Part shown: positions 36,677 through 46,216 of the stretch, piece after piece
Layout: each line of letters begins with the position of its first letter
Position numbering within the stretch: position 1 is the stretch's first letter
Origin: Vallitalea guaymasensis
Lineage (GTDB): Bacteria; Bacillota; Clostridia; Lachnospirales; Vallitaleaceae
Direction of reading: 5' to 3'
NCBI RefSeq assembly: GCF_018141425.1
Contig: NZ_CP058561.1
Coordinates: 868,001-932,000 of the forward strand
DNA length: 64,000 nucleotides
Made by a program: the position numbers and the translations under genes
Notes under the pieces: model-generated
Seen by the model: only the letters and a program-made list of their open reading frames with translations
Database searches by the model: none
What the model was told of the DNA's origin: nothing

Positions 36677-37357
36677 CTATTCTATAAAATTAATCAAGTT
36701 TTTTACATCTCTATAATCTTCTATTACCATAGAGATATCAGGTATTTGTCGGAGCTGTTCCTTGGATAATGAAGATGCAACTCCTATAATTTTACTTACT
36801 CCTGCTCTATTGGCAGCTTCAATACCTGACATAGCATCTTCAAATACAATGCAATCACTAGGCGAAACACCTATATTTTGAGCAGCTTTTAAATATATAT
36901 CAGGTTCAGGTTTACTTGGTATAAGTCCGTTATCATAAACTACTTGTTCCATGTTAACCCATTTTCCCAGATCTAAGTTTTCAAAGAAGAATTTAAGATT
37001 ATTTAGACCTGAGGCTGTTGCAATGGTAAAAGGTATCTGTTGCTTTTTCAAGTAATCCAAAAACTCAACTAAACCATCAGCCAATCTATATTGTTGCTTA
37101 TCCGAAAGACATAATTTCCTGTATACAACTTCTTTTTCTTCTGCTAGTTGGTCAATTTCTTCTTTACTTAATCGGTTCTTTAAGAAATATGAAAATGAAA
37201 CCTCTGCATGACATCCATGTACATATTTGTGGAATTCTTCATTTGTTATTTCTCTACCTATTTTTTTATACAAAAATGTCTTCCAGGATTCTTCTTGTAT
37301 TTTGCCGTCATAGAACATAGTACCATTAAAATCAAATATAATACCTTGCGTTTTCAT
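36677..37357 (-). CDS. HAD-family hydrolase (beta-phosphoglucomutase-like)
   Basis: Protein of 226 residues. Motif I is FDFNGTMF: nucleophile Asp9, with Asn11 where most phosphatases of the class have Asp. Motif II is TIATASG, motif III K (SKPEPDIYLKAA), motif IV VFEDAMSGIEAANRAG. The helical cap between motifs I and II is of the subfamily I type. The Asn variant is common in this branch and may indicate a specialised substrate. The gene overlaps the end of the YczE-like fragment upstream (ATGA), so the two were once an operon. Confidence 0.85.
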   Translation of the reverse strand: MKTQGIIFDFNGTMFYDGKIQEESWKTFLYKKIGREITNEEFHKYVHGCHAEVSFSYFLKNRLSKEEIDQLAEEKEVVYRKLCLSDKQQYRLADGLVEFLDYLKKQQIPFTIATASGLNNLKFFFENLDLGKWVNMEQVVYDNGLIPSKPEPDIYLKAAQNIGVSPSDCIVFEDAMSGIEAANRAGVSKIIGVASSLSKEQLRQIPDISMVIEDYRDVKNLINFIE

Positions 37358-37764
37358 ATAATCCCCCTGTTCTCTTTCATATCTTTATTCAAATGATTTG
37401 TTGTTTCACAATTACACTTTCCATATAGTAACGGTTTGGCTAGATATTTGTTAAAAAAATCAATTGCTGGACCAAGGAAAAATGCAGTTATAATAGTTCC
37501 AATCCCAATGGTGGCATTAAAAACGAATCCTATAATGACGCAAATGACATCTGAAACAATCCTGCATATACGGAATGGAATCGGCGATTTATCTGCTGCA
37601 ATCAAAGACATTGCATCATATGTTGATACACCCATATTGGCAGTGAAATATAGCGAAGATGATGCGCTAATAATTATTAATCCCAACATCAATGAGATAA
37701 CTCGGATAAGCATATTTGTATTAGGTAAAATTATATTTAATAGTAGCAACGTATACTCAACCAT
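37354..37764 (-). pseudogene. Truncated YczE/YitT-family membrane protein
   Basis: The 136-residue frame matches only the second half of YczE-type membrane proteins (about 200-215 residues): SSSLYFTANMGVSTYDAMSLI corresponds to the second G-x-x-x-D repeat, followed by GIGTIITAFFLGPAIDFF at the conserved end. The first half, with its own membrane helices, is absent; a T7 homopolymer and other frame follow directly upstream, then the promoter region of the divergent AraC gene. A deletion is the likely cause. It might still make a protein, but not a normal one. Confidence 0.6.
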
Positions 37765-37869
37765 ATATCCAAATAAAAAAAGACTGAAAATGGCTTACCG
37801 AAAACATCTTTTATCACAATAAAATAATCCTTTCTTTTTATCTTCTATTTATATCATTCATTCTACCTA

Positions 37870-37929
37870 TAGTTGATACTAATTTGTTATGATATAATTA
37901 TATAGCCAAACAGCGTTATATTATATCAT
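37870..37929 (+). promoter_or_regulatory. AraC-gene promoter with inverted repeat
   Basis: Rightward extended -10 (TATGATATAAT, TATAAT at 37893-37898) with a weak -35 TAGTTG (37870-37875). Exact 10-base arms ATGATATAAT (37889-37898) and ATTATATCAT (37920-37929), 21 bases apart, cover the -10 and the start point. Confidence 0.5.
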
Positions 37930-37975
37930 ATTCAAGACTATATTTTGTAAATTTGAGACAAAGAGGTGTATAACT

Positions 37976-38884
37976 ATGCAGAGAGATATTATTCCTATTA
38001 ACGAAAAAGGTATGGAAATATTAGAATATGTTGCTGAAGATTTCCCTTGTGCAATTTTCTTTGCTGATATAGCAAAATATGCGTTGGGTAGTGTACCGTG
38101 GCATTGGCATGAAGAAATAGAAATTTTTGTAGTGACAAAAGGTTGTCTACGAATGCTTTTAGGTAGTCAGGAATATATAATCCACGAAAATGAAGGTGCT
38201 TTTGTTAATTCGAATATTTTGCATTCAATGGAGGTTGCAGAGGGTGAAGGCTGTGAATTAATCACAATTCTTTTTTCGCCATCTATTTTTACTGGTGGTA
38301 AAGGTACCTCACTATATCATCAAATGACTACACTCATTTTTGACAATGCAGAGTTAGCAACCTATATTTTTTGTAATACCTCCACATGGAAAAACGAGAT
38401 TATTTTAGCTATCAAAGAGATTTACTCTGCTTTTAATAAAGAACTATTCTGTAAAGAATTGATTATATGTGAAAATCTTTCACGTATTTGGCGGTTCATC
38501 CTGAATGATATAATGTACAAAAATTTAAAGAGTGTGCCTATCAACCCATTACAAGAAAGTCGTACTCAGCACATGATGCAGTTTATTCATGATAACTATT
38601 CAGAACCATTATCTATCAAAGAAATTGCTGATTTCGCTAGTATCAGTACCAGAGAATGTTCCAGATGTTTTCAAAATATCATACATACACCACCCGTAAA
38701 ATATCTTATGAAATATCGTATTTCAGTTAGTCTTTCACTACTATTAACTACAAATTACTCTATGACTCAAATTGCTGAAATGATTGGTTTCAACAGTTCC
38801 AGTTATTTTTCAAAGGTGTTTAATGAACATATGAATATGTCACCGACTGATTATAGAAAGTTACATCTATTAAAAAATGAGTAG
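37976..38884 (+). CDS. AraC-family regulator with cupin sensor domain
   Basis: Regulator of 302 residues, one of few rightward genes. The N-terminal half is a cupin sensor: PWHWHEEIEIFVVTKG and NEGAFVNSNILHSME keep the beta-barrel and the His-x-His of ligand-binding AraC regulators. The last 100 residues form the two helix-turn-helix units (PLSIKEIADFASISTRECSR and YSMTQIAEMIGFNSSSYFSK, ending MSPTDYRKLH). It is divergent from the broken YczE/HAD genes and convergent with the aldo/keto reductase gene, separated by only 5 bases. Its target genes and ligand are unknown. Confidence 0.88.
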   Translation: MQRDIIPINEKGMEILEYVAEDFPCAIFFADIAKYALGSVPWHWHEEIEIFVVTKGCLRMLLGSQEYIIHENEGAFVNSNILHSMEVAEGEGCELITILFSPSIFTGGKGTSLYHQMTTLIFDNAELATYIFCNTSTWKNEIILAIKEIYSAFNKELFCKELIICENLSRIWRFILNDIMYKNLKSVPINPLQESRTQHMMQFIHDNYSEPLSIKEIADFASISTRECSRCFQNIIHTPPVKYLMKYRISVSLSLLLTTNYSMTQIAEMIGFNSSSYFSKVFNEHMNMSPTDYRKLHLLKNE

Positions 38885-38889
38885 GCATA

Positions 38890-39945
38890 TTAATGCCTTT
38901 TAACGAAATCTCTAATCTCTTGAATCTTCTTTGGAATGTTTATATCTTTTGGACAATCATTCATACAAGTCATATCTGTACATTGCTTACATCTATCAGC
39001 ACACTCTTCAATATTAAGGTTTAATTTTCTTAGTGCCCAGTAATCCTTCCCTAGATGATAATAATTATACTGCCTGAAAAGTACATGAATCTCCGTTCCG
39101 TATATACAGTAACATCTTTGACACCTATCACAATTAATAGAAGTAAAACTCTTTTCAAGCCTTGCCATCACTTGTGAAAATGGTAACAGTTCGGGACATG
39201 TTTCATAACACATCGCCTGTTTTACTTGCTCCATAGTTCCAAGCCCTATCAACGCAGTTGTAATTGAATATGACAGTACATTATTAATCAGAGTATGTAT
39301 ATCAAAAAACTCAGGTAAAATACCAGCTGCGTATACCTTATTTAAAACAAATCCCTTATTCCTAAATGCTTGTTCTTTATTGATTCTATTAAGCATACCT
39401 CTTTCTAATAGATTACCGCTTCCTTGCAATACATCTACTCTACTATCTTTTGCTCCTCTTAATAGAATATCATAGTAATGGGAAGCAATACCTGTGAAAA
39501 GTATCTTCCCCTCTTTTTTTAATTGAGTTAATGCATCAATGGCACCATATTTCTCAAATGTTGAGTCTTCACTTTCAGAATTCACTTGATGAACAAAATA
39601 AATATCGGCATAGGTACCTAAATTATTGTAGGATTCGTTTACTGCTCTGTACATATCATTACCATTAAAAAATCTTGCCTTACTTGATATAATAATGTTC
39701 TTTCTTCCAATGTATTCAGCAAATTTGCCTAACTTAATCTCTGCATCACCATACTCTGGTACAATAGCCGTATCATAAAAATTACAACCTAATTTATATG
39801 CATACTCCATAAGTTTTATAGCCATATCTTCACCTGGGCTAAAATATTCAGGCAAAACCTTCACATTCCCACTCAGAATAGGTATTGTTCCAAATGAAAT
39901 CTCTGATACTGTAAGTCCTGTATTTCCTAGTTCTCTATATTTCAT
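38890..39945 (-). CDS. Aldo/keto reductase with C-terminal iron-sulfur module
   Basis: Protein of 351 residues. The N-terminal barrel shows GNTGLTVSEISFGTIP, the Asp-Tyr-Lys-His tetrad region (FYDTAIVPEYGDAE, SSKARF, YFVHQV) and a strand with GIASHYYDIL. The last 85 residues hold two cysteine sets (CDRCQRCYC and CADRCKQCTDMTCMNDCP) that look like 4Fe-4S ferredoxin binding motifs. This fused form is common in anaerobes. It follows the LRR gene by four bases, so it belongs to the dus-LRR-reductase operon. The substrate is unknown. Confidence 0.88.
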   Translation of the reverse strand: MKYRELGNTGLTVSEISFGTIPILSGNVKVLPEYFSPGEDMAIKLMEYAYKLGCNFYDTAIVPEYGDAEIKLGKFAEYIGRKNIIISSKARFFNGNDMYRAVNESYNNLGTYADIYFVHQVNSESEDSTFEKYGAIDALTQLKKEGKILFTGIASHYYDILLRGAKDSRVDVLQGSGNLLERGMLNRINKEQAFRNKGFVLNKVYAAGILPEFFDIHTLINNVLSYSITTALIGLGTMEQVKQAMCYETCPELLPFSQVMARLEKSFTSINCDRCQRCYCIYGTEIHVLFRQYNYYHLGKDYWALRKLNLNIEECADRCKQCTDMTCMNDCPKDINIPKKIQEIRDFVKRH

Positions 39946-39949
39946 ATCG

Positions 39950-42900
39950 TTATCCTTCTATAATGTCTGTCAAATTATTACACCATTCAAAGGCTCTATC
40001 GCCAACATTTGTAATACTACCTGTAATATTTATATCTTTTAATTTATAGCAAAATGCAAAAGCCTCTTCTTCAATTGATTGTACTGTTGATGGTAGTTGC
40101 ACACTCTCAAGATTGGTACAACGATAGAAAGCCCTTTTAGGTATTATTGTAACCCCTTCTCCAATAACTACTTTCTTTAGTTTGGAACAATATTCAAATG
40201 ATTTTTCACCTAAGTATTCTAATTCCTCCGGTAAATCAACAGACTCTAAAGAATAGCATCTTGAAAATGCTTGCTTCTCTATTACTCTTACATTTTTCAT
40301 GTTCTTCACTGTTTCAAGCCATTTACATTGTTCAAAAGCACCCTTTTGTATTACACTAATATCATCTGGCAATATAATATTTGTTAGTAAATTGCTCATT
40401 TGAAAACTAGAATCTCCAATAATTCCAAAGCCAGATATAAGATTAATATCTCTTATATTACCAGTACACTCTATAAGTCGGTATTGTTCATCAGTCTTAT
40501 AGCAATTAAGGCAATCACTAAAAATCTGTCTTACATTATCGGGTAAATCTGAATTATCCCTATCCTGTATACTGGTTAATTTATATACTTGCCCTTTTAT
40601 CTCAACGTCTTTAATATTTATACAGTTACGAAAAGCATATAGTTCAATTATAATGTCTTGTTCAAATACCAAATGTTCTACTTCAAAACAATTAGCAAAA
40701 GCCCATCCACATATGCGTTTCACACAGCTTGGAATAATAACTTTTTTAGGACAGTTATTTGCATAGATCAAGTTATTATTAATTACTACTAAAGATTGTT
40801 CTTCTCCTTTGCTCTCTAGCCATGGTGTATTAGTAAACGCTCTTTGTCCAATAAACTTCACGCTTTCTGGTACAGATATATCTTCTAGTTGAAGATTGTC
40901 CTTGAATACTTCTTGGTCTATTTTTTGTATCCCTAAAGGTATAGTAACTGATATAGCATTACTCTTGTATTTCACTAAACACAATTCGTCATCAATATCA
41001 TAGCAACTCATAGCATTAAAATAGATTTCTTTAACTTGCTCAGGTATCTCTTTCATAAATACCTTATCCCATGCCTCAATATTATAAATATCATCATTAA
41101 TATATATTTTTTGTACTGCAGTACATCCTGAAAAAGCAAAACATTCATAATCAGTTTTAACACTATCTACCTTTATTGATTTTACTCTACAACAATCTTT
41201 AAATGCATAATTCTCTACATAAGTACTTTGCCCCAAATCAATATAGCTTAATGAGTTGCATCCATCAAATGCATATTTTTTGACTCTAACAATATTAGAA
41301 AAATCAAAGTCTGTTATTGAATGACAATCACTAAAGCACCCTTTTCCTATTATTCTAACATCCTTACATTGAATTTTCTCTAGAGATTGACAGCCGCAGA
41401 AAACCTCTTTACCTAAATAACTTGTTCCTTCTAGTTCTATCTCCTTTAATTGTGTACAATATGAGAAGGCTCCTTCCTCTATTTTAGCAGCATAACCTTC
41501 TATCTTCACTAACCCTGTACATTTCTCAAATGTATTTTTGCCAATGTTCTTAGTCCTCTTAGGTAGATTAACCTCTGTTAATCCTTTACATCCGCTAAAA
41601 GCTCCTTTGTCAATGTAAACCAATGTTTCAGGTAGTTTAATATTTGTAATATCAGTATTTCTAGCAAATGCATATGGCTTAATACCTATAACACCTTCAG
41701 GAATATGAACTTGACCTTTGCACTCTCCACCATCAATAACTATATTTGAAACTATCACAAGGGGTGATATCTTTTTAGCTGCCTCCAAAAAATGTGTATT
41801 TCTAAAAGCACTATAACCTACATAGATGGGATTTATTGAATCCAAATCCAAACGATAACAGCCATTATACGCATTAGCTCCTATAGTTTGAACATTACCT
41901 ATTGGGACTTTAATAAGATTCTCACATCCATAAAAAGCATTATTGTTGACTATATCTATACGTCCATTAGTAGTAACCTCAACTAGATTATTACAATAAG
42001 CAAACGTACCTTCTTCTATAATAGTAACTTTACTAGGAAGTTCACATTGTTTTAACTGACTGCAACCGCAAAAACTTCTTGCACCTATAGAAGTAATAGA
42101 TTGTGGTATTATAACAGATGTAATCTTATTATTATTATAGAAGGCCCCTCCTGCTATAGTGGTTATACCTTCTTCTATAATAACGTCCCCCTCATAATTA
42201 CTACCATCTAATAAAATATTATCTTGAATACCTGATGGATCAATATTATCAAGAAACTTTGAACCATCAAAAGCATTCTTTCCAATATATATTAAATTTT
42301 TAGGAAGATCTACTTCTTCAAGAGATTCACATTGATAAGCAAATCTATCTCCTATAAATGTTATATCCTCACTGAATGTTATTTTCTTTAACTTAGGACA
42401 TTGTGAAAACACATCACTACCACAGTCCTCTAAATCACATTCTACTTGCACATATCGTAATTTTGACCCTGTAAAAACATTACTACCTATTTCTCTTAAT
42501 GATTTTGGTAATGTAATTTTATTTATTTTCATACATTTATAAAATGCCATATCCCCGATATACTCTAACTGTTTAGGTAATATTATTTTCTTAAGGGATT
42601 TACATCCGTAAAAAGCGCAACATTCAATAAATCTTGTTCCCTCAGTAAGTATTACTTCTTTTAAGCTCATACATCTTTTAAATACTGAATCCTCAAGTAC
42701 TTCTACACCTTCAGGTATACTTACACTGATTAACTTTAGACAGTTCTCAAAAGCTGATTTTTCTATACTGATTAATCCATTGGATATCTTTACTGTCTGT
42801 AATGTAACACAATCTTTAAAACACTCCTGCCCTATTTCTTTAACTGAATCGGGCAAAACTACTCTTCCTATATTATCATTACAAGCAAAAGCCCTTTCTG

Positions 42901-43936
42901 CAATGGTTGTAATACCGTTAGGAACGACTACTCTCTCTTCATTGCCTTTGTATTCGTACAATGTTGTACCATATATCTTAAAATTACTTAATATTTGCTT
43001 ATGTATAGTCCCTACGATACTTGGTTTATAATCAGAATTATTGATGCAACCTTCAATTTTATAAACTTTATCATTTGGCAACTTAATATATTTAAGAGTT
43101 GTACAATTTTTAAAAGCATCTTTCTCAATGTTTACTTCATTATTCTGAAATTCTACTTTTTCTAGGTTAATGCAATTTCTGAAAGCTCTACTACCGATAT
43201 GTCTTAATGTTATAGGTAATTTTATAGATACAATCCCCTTCTTATCAAAAAAACAGCTTTTACCTATTCCGATGATACCCTCAGGAATTTCTAATTCTTT
43301 AGCGTTAGCTAACATCTTCAATAATATACCATCTTTAATAGACATCATTCTATATACATCTTCTGCAATTGCATTTATTATATCATTCTCTATATATTGA
43401 CCTGATAAAACGTCTATTATATTTTTCAATTCGCATACAGTACCATCTGTCAATGTAATATTAGATATCTTGCTACACCCTGTAAAAACGTCGCTAATAT
43501 TGTCTATGTCAAGCTTTGATGATACTACTATTTTCTTAAGATTATAGTTATTTACAAAAGCTTGTTTACCAATATAAGTCGCACCAACCATTGAAACGTA
43601 TTCCAAAGAATCACAGTACAAAAAAGCACAATTACTTATCTCTTTAATCGTTTCAGGTATAACTAAGCTTTTAATTGAATGGCATCTATGAAAAGCATAC
43701 TCTCCTATAGATTCCAGGTGTTGAGGAAATATTATCTCGGCTAGATTCTTACACCCCTTAAATGCTCGCTCACCAATATGTGTAACTGTATCTGGTAATA
43801 CGACTTTTTTAATATTAGTTAACCCTTTAAATGCATCATCACCTATAATTTTGACTGCATCAGGTATTATGATTGTTTCTATATTGATATTACATAATTC
43901 TAAAATACCATTATTAATTATTAATCCCTCTGTCAT
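39950..43936 (-). CDS. Giant BspA-type leucine-rich-repeat protein without signal peptide
   Basis: Protein of about 1328 residues composed almost wholly of some 40 LRR_5 (BspA/TpLRR) repeats of about 23 residues, consensus LxxIxLPxxVxxIGxxAFxxC. It is unusual that the chain starts with a repeat and has neither signal peptide, membrane helix nor wall anchor; BspA proteins are normally secreted. Many repeats carry a Cys at the C-terminal end. The preferred ATG (43936) follows AAGGTG; a GTG start overlaps the dus stop. It sits between dus and the aldo/keto reductase gene, spaced by 4-5 bases each side. A cytosolic scaffold or binding role is likely, but undefined. Confidence 0.85.
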   Translation of the reverse strand: MTEGLIINNGILELCNINIETIIIPDAVKIIGDDAFKGLTNIKKVVLPDTVTHIGERAFKGCKNLAEIIFPQHLESIGEYAFHRCHSIKSLVIPETIKEISNCAFLYCDSLEYVSMVGATYIGKQAFVNNYNLKKIVVSSKLDIDNISDVFTGCSKISNITLTDGTVCELKNIIDVLSGQYIENDIINAIAEDVYRMMSIKDGILLKMLANAKELEIPEGIIGIGKSCFFDKKGIVSIKLPITLRHIGSRAFRNCINLEKVEFQNNEVNIEKDAFKNCTTLKYIKLPNDKVYKIEGCINNSDYKPSIVGTIHKQILSNFKIYGTTLYEYKGNEERVVVPNGITTIAERAFACNDNIGRVVLPDSVKEIGQECFKDCVTLQTVKISNGLISIEKSAFENCLKLISVSIPEGVEVLEDSVFKRCMSLKEVILTEGTRFIECCAFYGCKSLKKIILPKQLEYIGDMAFYKCMKINKITLPKSLREIGSNVFTGSKLRYVQVECDLEDCGSDVFSQCPKLKKITFSEDITFIGDRFAYQCESLEEVDLPKNLIYIGKNAFDGSKFLDNIDPSGIQDNILLDGSNYEGDVIIEEGITTIAGGAFYNNNKITSVIIPQSITSIGARSFCGCSQLKQCELPSKVTIIEEGTFAYCNNLVEVTTNGRIDIVNNNAFYGCENLIKVPIGNVQTIGANAYNGCYRLDLDSINPIYVGYSAFRNTHFLEAAKKISPLVIVSNIVIDGGECKGQVHIPEGVIGIKPYAFARNTDITNIKLPETLVYIDKGAFSGCKGLTEVNLPKRTKNIGKNTFEKCTGLVKIEGYAAKIEEGAFSYCTQLKEIELEGTSYLGKEVFCGCQSLEKIQCKDVRIIGKGCFSDCHSITDFDFSNIVRVKKYAFDGCNSLSYIDLGQSTYVENYAFKDCCRVKSIKVDSVKTDYECFAFSGCTAVQKIYINDDIYNIEAWDKVFMKEIPEQVKEIYFNAMSCYDIDDELCLVKYKSNAISVTIPLGIQKIDQEVFKDNLQLEDISVPESVKFIGQRAFTNTPWLESKGEEQSLVVINNNLIYANNCPKKVIIPSCVKRICGWAFANCFEVEHLVFEQDIIIELYAFRNCINIKDVEIKGQVYKLTSIQDRDNSDLPDNVRQIFSDCLNCYKTDEQYRLIECTGNIRDINLISGFGIIGDSSFQMSNLLTNIILPDDISVIQKGAFEQCKWLETVKNMKNVRVIEKQAFSRCYSLESVDLPEELEYLGEKSFEYCSKLKKVVIGEGVTIIPKRAFYRCTNLESVQLPSTVQSIEEEAFAFCYKLKDINITGSITNVGDRAFEWCNNLTDIIEG

Positions 43937-43940
43937 ATTT

Positions 43941-44894
43941 TCATTCACCTTCTTTGTTAAAAATTAGTCCGATAATGTTTTGAATCTCATCTATATTACC
44001 ACATTTGTATAATGACTGTTTTAATTTATTACTTCCCTTTTGAGTTCTCATACAAAATGATATGAATCTTTTTATATAATCAAGTGTATATACTTCATCG
44101 TAGTACTTAGAAGTAATTTTGATCTGTTCATTTATGATTTTCTTAAATGACTTATCTACTTTTTTGTTTGTTAACTCACTAAAAATAAATGGGTTCTCTA
44201 GAGCATATCTAGCAATCATGACCCCATCCGCTCCTGTTGAATTCATCATAATATCAGCATCTTCTTTTGAATATATACCACCATTAGCTATTACAGGAAT
44301 ATTGACTACTGATACTGCTTGTTCTATTTGATCAAAATAAGGTGTCCCTTTATACATCATATTTCTGCTTCTGCCATGAATAGTAATCATACTGGCACCT
44401 GAATCCTCACACATTTTGGCAAACTCAGCTGCTATTAATTTATCTTCTTTTAAGCCTATTCTTGTTTTTACTGTTACAGTCTTGCCACTTTTCCTACACT
44501 TCTTTATAATATGTGAAGCCCTTTTCAAATCTCCTAGTAATGCACTTCCCTGTCCACTCTTGACCAGGTTTGGAACTGGACATCCCATATTTATATCTAT
44601 AATATCAAAATCAGCAATATAGTCGCTTTTGGCCATCTGTTCAATAGCCCTAGGGTCTGAACCTACCAACTGTACTGCTTTATACTTTTCTTTTTGGGTT
44701 GTTAATAGTAATCTTTTCGTTGCTATATCATTGTATCTTAACGAATTGACATTCACCATCTCAGTAAAACATAATCCTGCTCCTAATTCATAACATAGGT
44801 TTCTAAAAGGATAACAAGTATAACCTGCTAATGGTGCCATAAAAACATTATTCGGTAAGATGATATTTCCAAGTCTTATCTCTTTAATTTTCAA
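43941..44894 (-). CDS. tRNA-dihydrouridine synthase (DusB-like)
   Basis: FMN enzyme of 317 residues that reduces uridines in tRNA. Visible are MAPLAGYTCYPFRNL at the start, INMGCPVPNLVKSGQGSALL with the catalytic cysteine (about residue 102), TVKTRIGL, ITIHGRSRNMMYKGT and PVIANGGI with GADGVMIARYALENPFIF. The C-terminal helical tRNA-binding part is present but short. It heads a three-gene unit with the LRR protein and the reductase, an unexpected partnership. Confidence 0.92.
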   Translation of the reverse strand: MKIKEIRLGNIILPNNVFMAPLAGYTCYPFRNLCYELGAGLCFTEMVNVNSLRYNDIATKRLLLTTQKEKYKAVQLVGSDPRAIEQMAKSDYIADFDIIDINMGCPVPNLVKSGQGSALLGDLKRASHIIKKCRKSGKTVTVKTRIGLKEDKLIAAEFAKMCEDSGASMITIHGRSRNMMYKGTPYFDQIEQAVSVVNIPVIANGGIYSKEDADIMMNSTGADGVMIARYALENPFIFSELTNKKVDKSFKKIINEQIKITSKYYDEVYTLDYIKRFISFCMRTQKGSNKLKQSLYKCGNIDEIQNIIGLIFNKEGE

Positions 44895-45006
44895 GATGTT
44901 TATCTCCTTTTAGTAGTTTTATTAATAATCGCTAGCCTTAATTATATTCTATATATGTTTGGATATCAAATATATAGAACGCAATAAATTAATAAGTTAC
45001 CATGTA

Positions 45007-45060
45007 TTGACAAAATGTAATCAGTGTGTTACATTATTAATGTAAACAACAAGTTACATT
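45007..45060 (+). promoter_or_regulatory. XRE-gene promoter with two identical dyads
   Basis: Rightward TTGACA (45007-45012), 17-base spacer, TACATT (45030-45035). Two copies of AATGTAA-N8-TTACATT lie at 45014-45035 (spacer and -10) and 45039-45060 (start point), with centres 25 bases apart. Repression by the XRE protein encoded next is the simplest reading. Confidence 0.8.
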
Positions 45061-45079
45061 TTGTTAAGGAGGTATTACC

Positions 45080-45280
45080 TTGGTACAGAATCGAATTAAG
45101 GTTTTGAGGGCAGAACGTGATTGGACACAAGCTGATTTAGCTGAAAAGGTAGGTATTTCTCGTCAAGCAGTTATATCAATCGAGAGATATAAATATACTC
45201 CTTCATTAGAATTGGCTTTCAAAATTGCAGAAGTATTTAATGTTTCAATCAATAAGGTTTTTGAACGCAAGGAGGGTTAA
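45080..45280 (+). CDS. XRE-family helix-turn-helix regulator
   Basis: DNA-binding protein of 66 residues consisting of a single Cro/CI helix-turn-helix (RAERDWTQADLAEKVGISRQAVISIERYKYTPSLELAFKIAEVF). The start codon is TTG behind AAGGAGG. Such short regulators with a membrane protein gene directly after them are common in clostridia (YozG/DUF2178 pairs). Its promoter has two matching dyads, and the next gene begins 5 bases past its stop codon, so it probably represses the pair. Confidence 0.88.
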   Translation: MVQNRIKVLRAERDWTQADLAEKVGISRQAVISIERYKYTPSLELAFKIAEVFNVSINKVFERKEG

Positions 45281-45284
45281 ACGG

Positions 45285-45608
45285 ATGAATGAACAAACTA
45301 TTCTATTACTTTTTCTTATTTTTGGTCTTGGCATTACACTTTTACTTTATGTGTGGAAGGCTAAGAAGGAAATCGAATACAGAAAAGATGAACGTTGGCA
45401 ATTAATTCAGAACAAGGCAAATAATACAGCCAATTATTCAAACTATATCTTGATATTATTTTTGGCTGCGGGAGAAGCGGTAACGTTATTTAAGGATATT
45501 CAAATAACATTTACCTTCGATAAAGCTTTAACTTACGGCTTATTATTCGTCGGTTTGAGAAATTCAATTGAATTTTTTTCATTAAAATATTATGATAAGC
45601 AACTATAG
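45285..45608 (+). CDS. Small membrane protein partner of the XRE regulator
   Basis: Protein of about 107 residues with one N-terminal helix (about residues 5-23), a charged segment (KAKKEIEYRKDERWQLIQ), and two further hydrophobic stretches (about 49-60 and 80-95). The RKDERW-x-x-I motif recalls small membrane proteins of the DUF2178 type that accompany XRE regulators. The ATG at 45285 lies 9 bases after a GGAGG that overlaps the end of the regulator gene; a longer frame begins inside that gene but is not believed. Function unknown. Confidence 0.7.
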   Translation: MNEQTILLLFLIFGLGITLLLYVWKAKKEIEYRKDERWQLIQNKANNTANYSNYILILFLAAGEAVTLFKDIQITFTFDKALTYGLLFVGLRNSIEFFSLKYYDKQL

Positions 45609-45620
45609 GGAGTAATTCCC

Positions 45621-45662
45621 TTTATAGTAGACAGTTTTATTGTTTCAACTGTCTGCTATAAA
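45621..45662. terminator. Bidirectional terminator-like hairpin
   Basis: A 16-bp stem (45621-45636 with 45647-45662, one G-U) between two genes that end toward each other. There is no long T run, so efficiency is unsure. Confidence 0.55.
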
Positions 45663-45685
45663 AGGAGTATATCAATTTCTATGTA

Positions 45686-46216
45686 TTAATTTTCTGCTGT
45701 TTGTTGTAATAATAATCTTTCACCGTATACGATTTTTACAATTAACTCTACTGCTTGTTTTCTAAGTTCGTAACATCTGCTTCTACTCATATGCATACTC
45801 TCTGCAACAATCTCCATAGGACATTTATGAACATAGTTCTGCTTGAGTATAATATAATATTTTTCATTTATTCCTTTTATCAGTTCCAAGGAGTCATCAA
45901 TAATACTTATATCGTAACTTAACTGTTTTATCTCTTGTTCTATTTCACGAAGAACCATTTTATATTCTTCTTCAATCTTTTCTTTATAATTATCAGCAGT
46001 TGCTTCTACATTATTTAGTGTAGCAACCTCCTTACCATTTTCAATAACAAAACGTGTAACTTTACCTGAATATCCCCCTTTAAGCATCTTTGACCGTATA
46101 TATTCATTTTCCTCTTCACTCGATAGTCGTTGTATTTGATTCCTTAAGAATGTCACTCTTACCTTATTGTACTCATAATTCTTGAGTAGATCCTCGATTA
46201 ATTTTATATACTTCAA
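45686..46216 (-). CDS. Phage ArpU/RinA-like transcription regulator
   Basis: Protein of 176 residues. A helical, coiled-coil-prone N-terminal part (LRNQIQRLSSEEENEY..., REIEQEIKQLSYDISIIDDSLELI) is followed by a sigma-70 region 4-like helix-turn-helix (NYVHKCPMEIVAESMHMSRSRCYELRKQAVELI). This composition is found in phage late-gene activators such as ArpU, RinA and related families. It follows the holin-amidase cassette on the same strand after a terminator. It may control the toxin/lysis operon, or be a phage remnant. Confidence 0.65.
   Translation of the reverse strand: MKYIKLIEDLLKNYEYNKVRVTFLRNQIQRLSSEEENEYIRSKMLKGGYSGKVTRFVIENGKEVATLNNVEATADNYKEKIEEEYKMVLREIEQEIKQLSYDISIIDDSLELIKGINEKYYIILKQNYVHKCPMEIVAESMHMSRSRCYELRKQAVELIVKIVYGERLLLQQTAEN

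Noticed and set aside
37765..37830. Missing first half of the YczE gene in another frame upstream
   Set aside because: The frame upstream reads only about 20 codons without the family's first repeat, so a deletion fits better than a frameshift.
39950..43936. CRISPR-like periodicity in the repeat-rich region
   Set aside because: The periodicity is at protein level (LRR repeats of about 69 bases, diverged in sequence), without identical DNA repeats and spacers. The same holds for the hemopexin region at 55240-59290.
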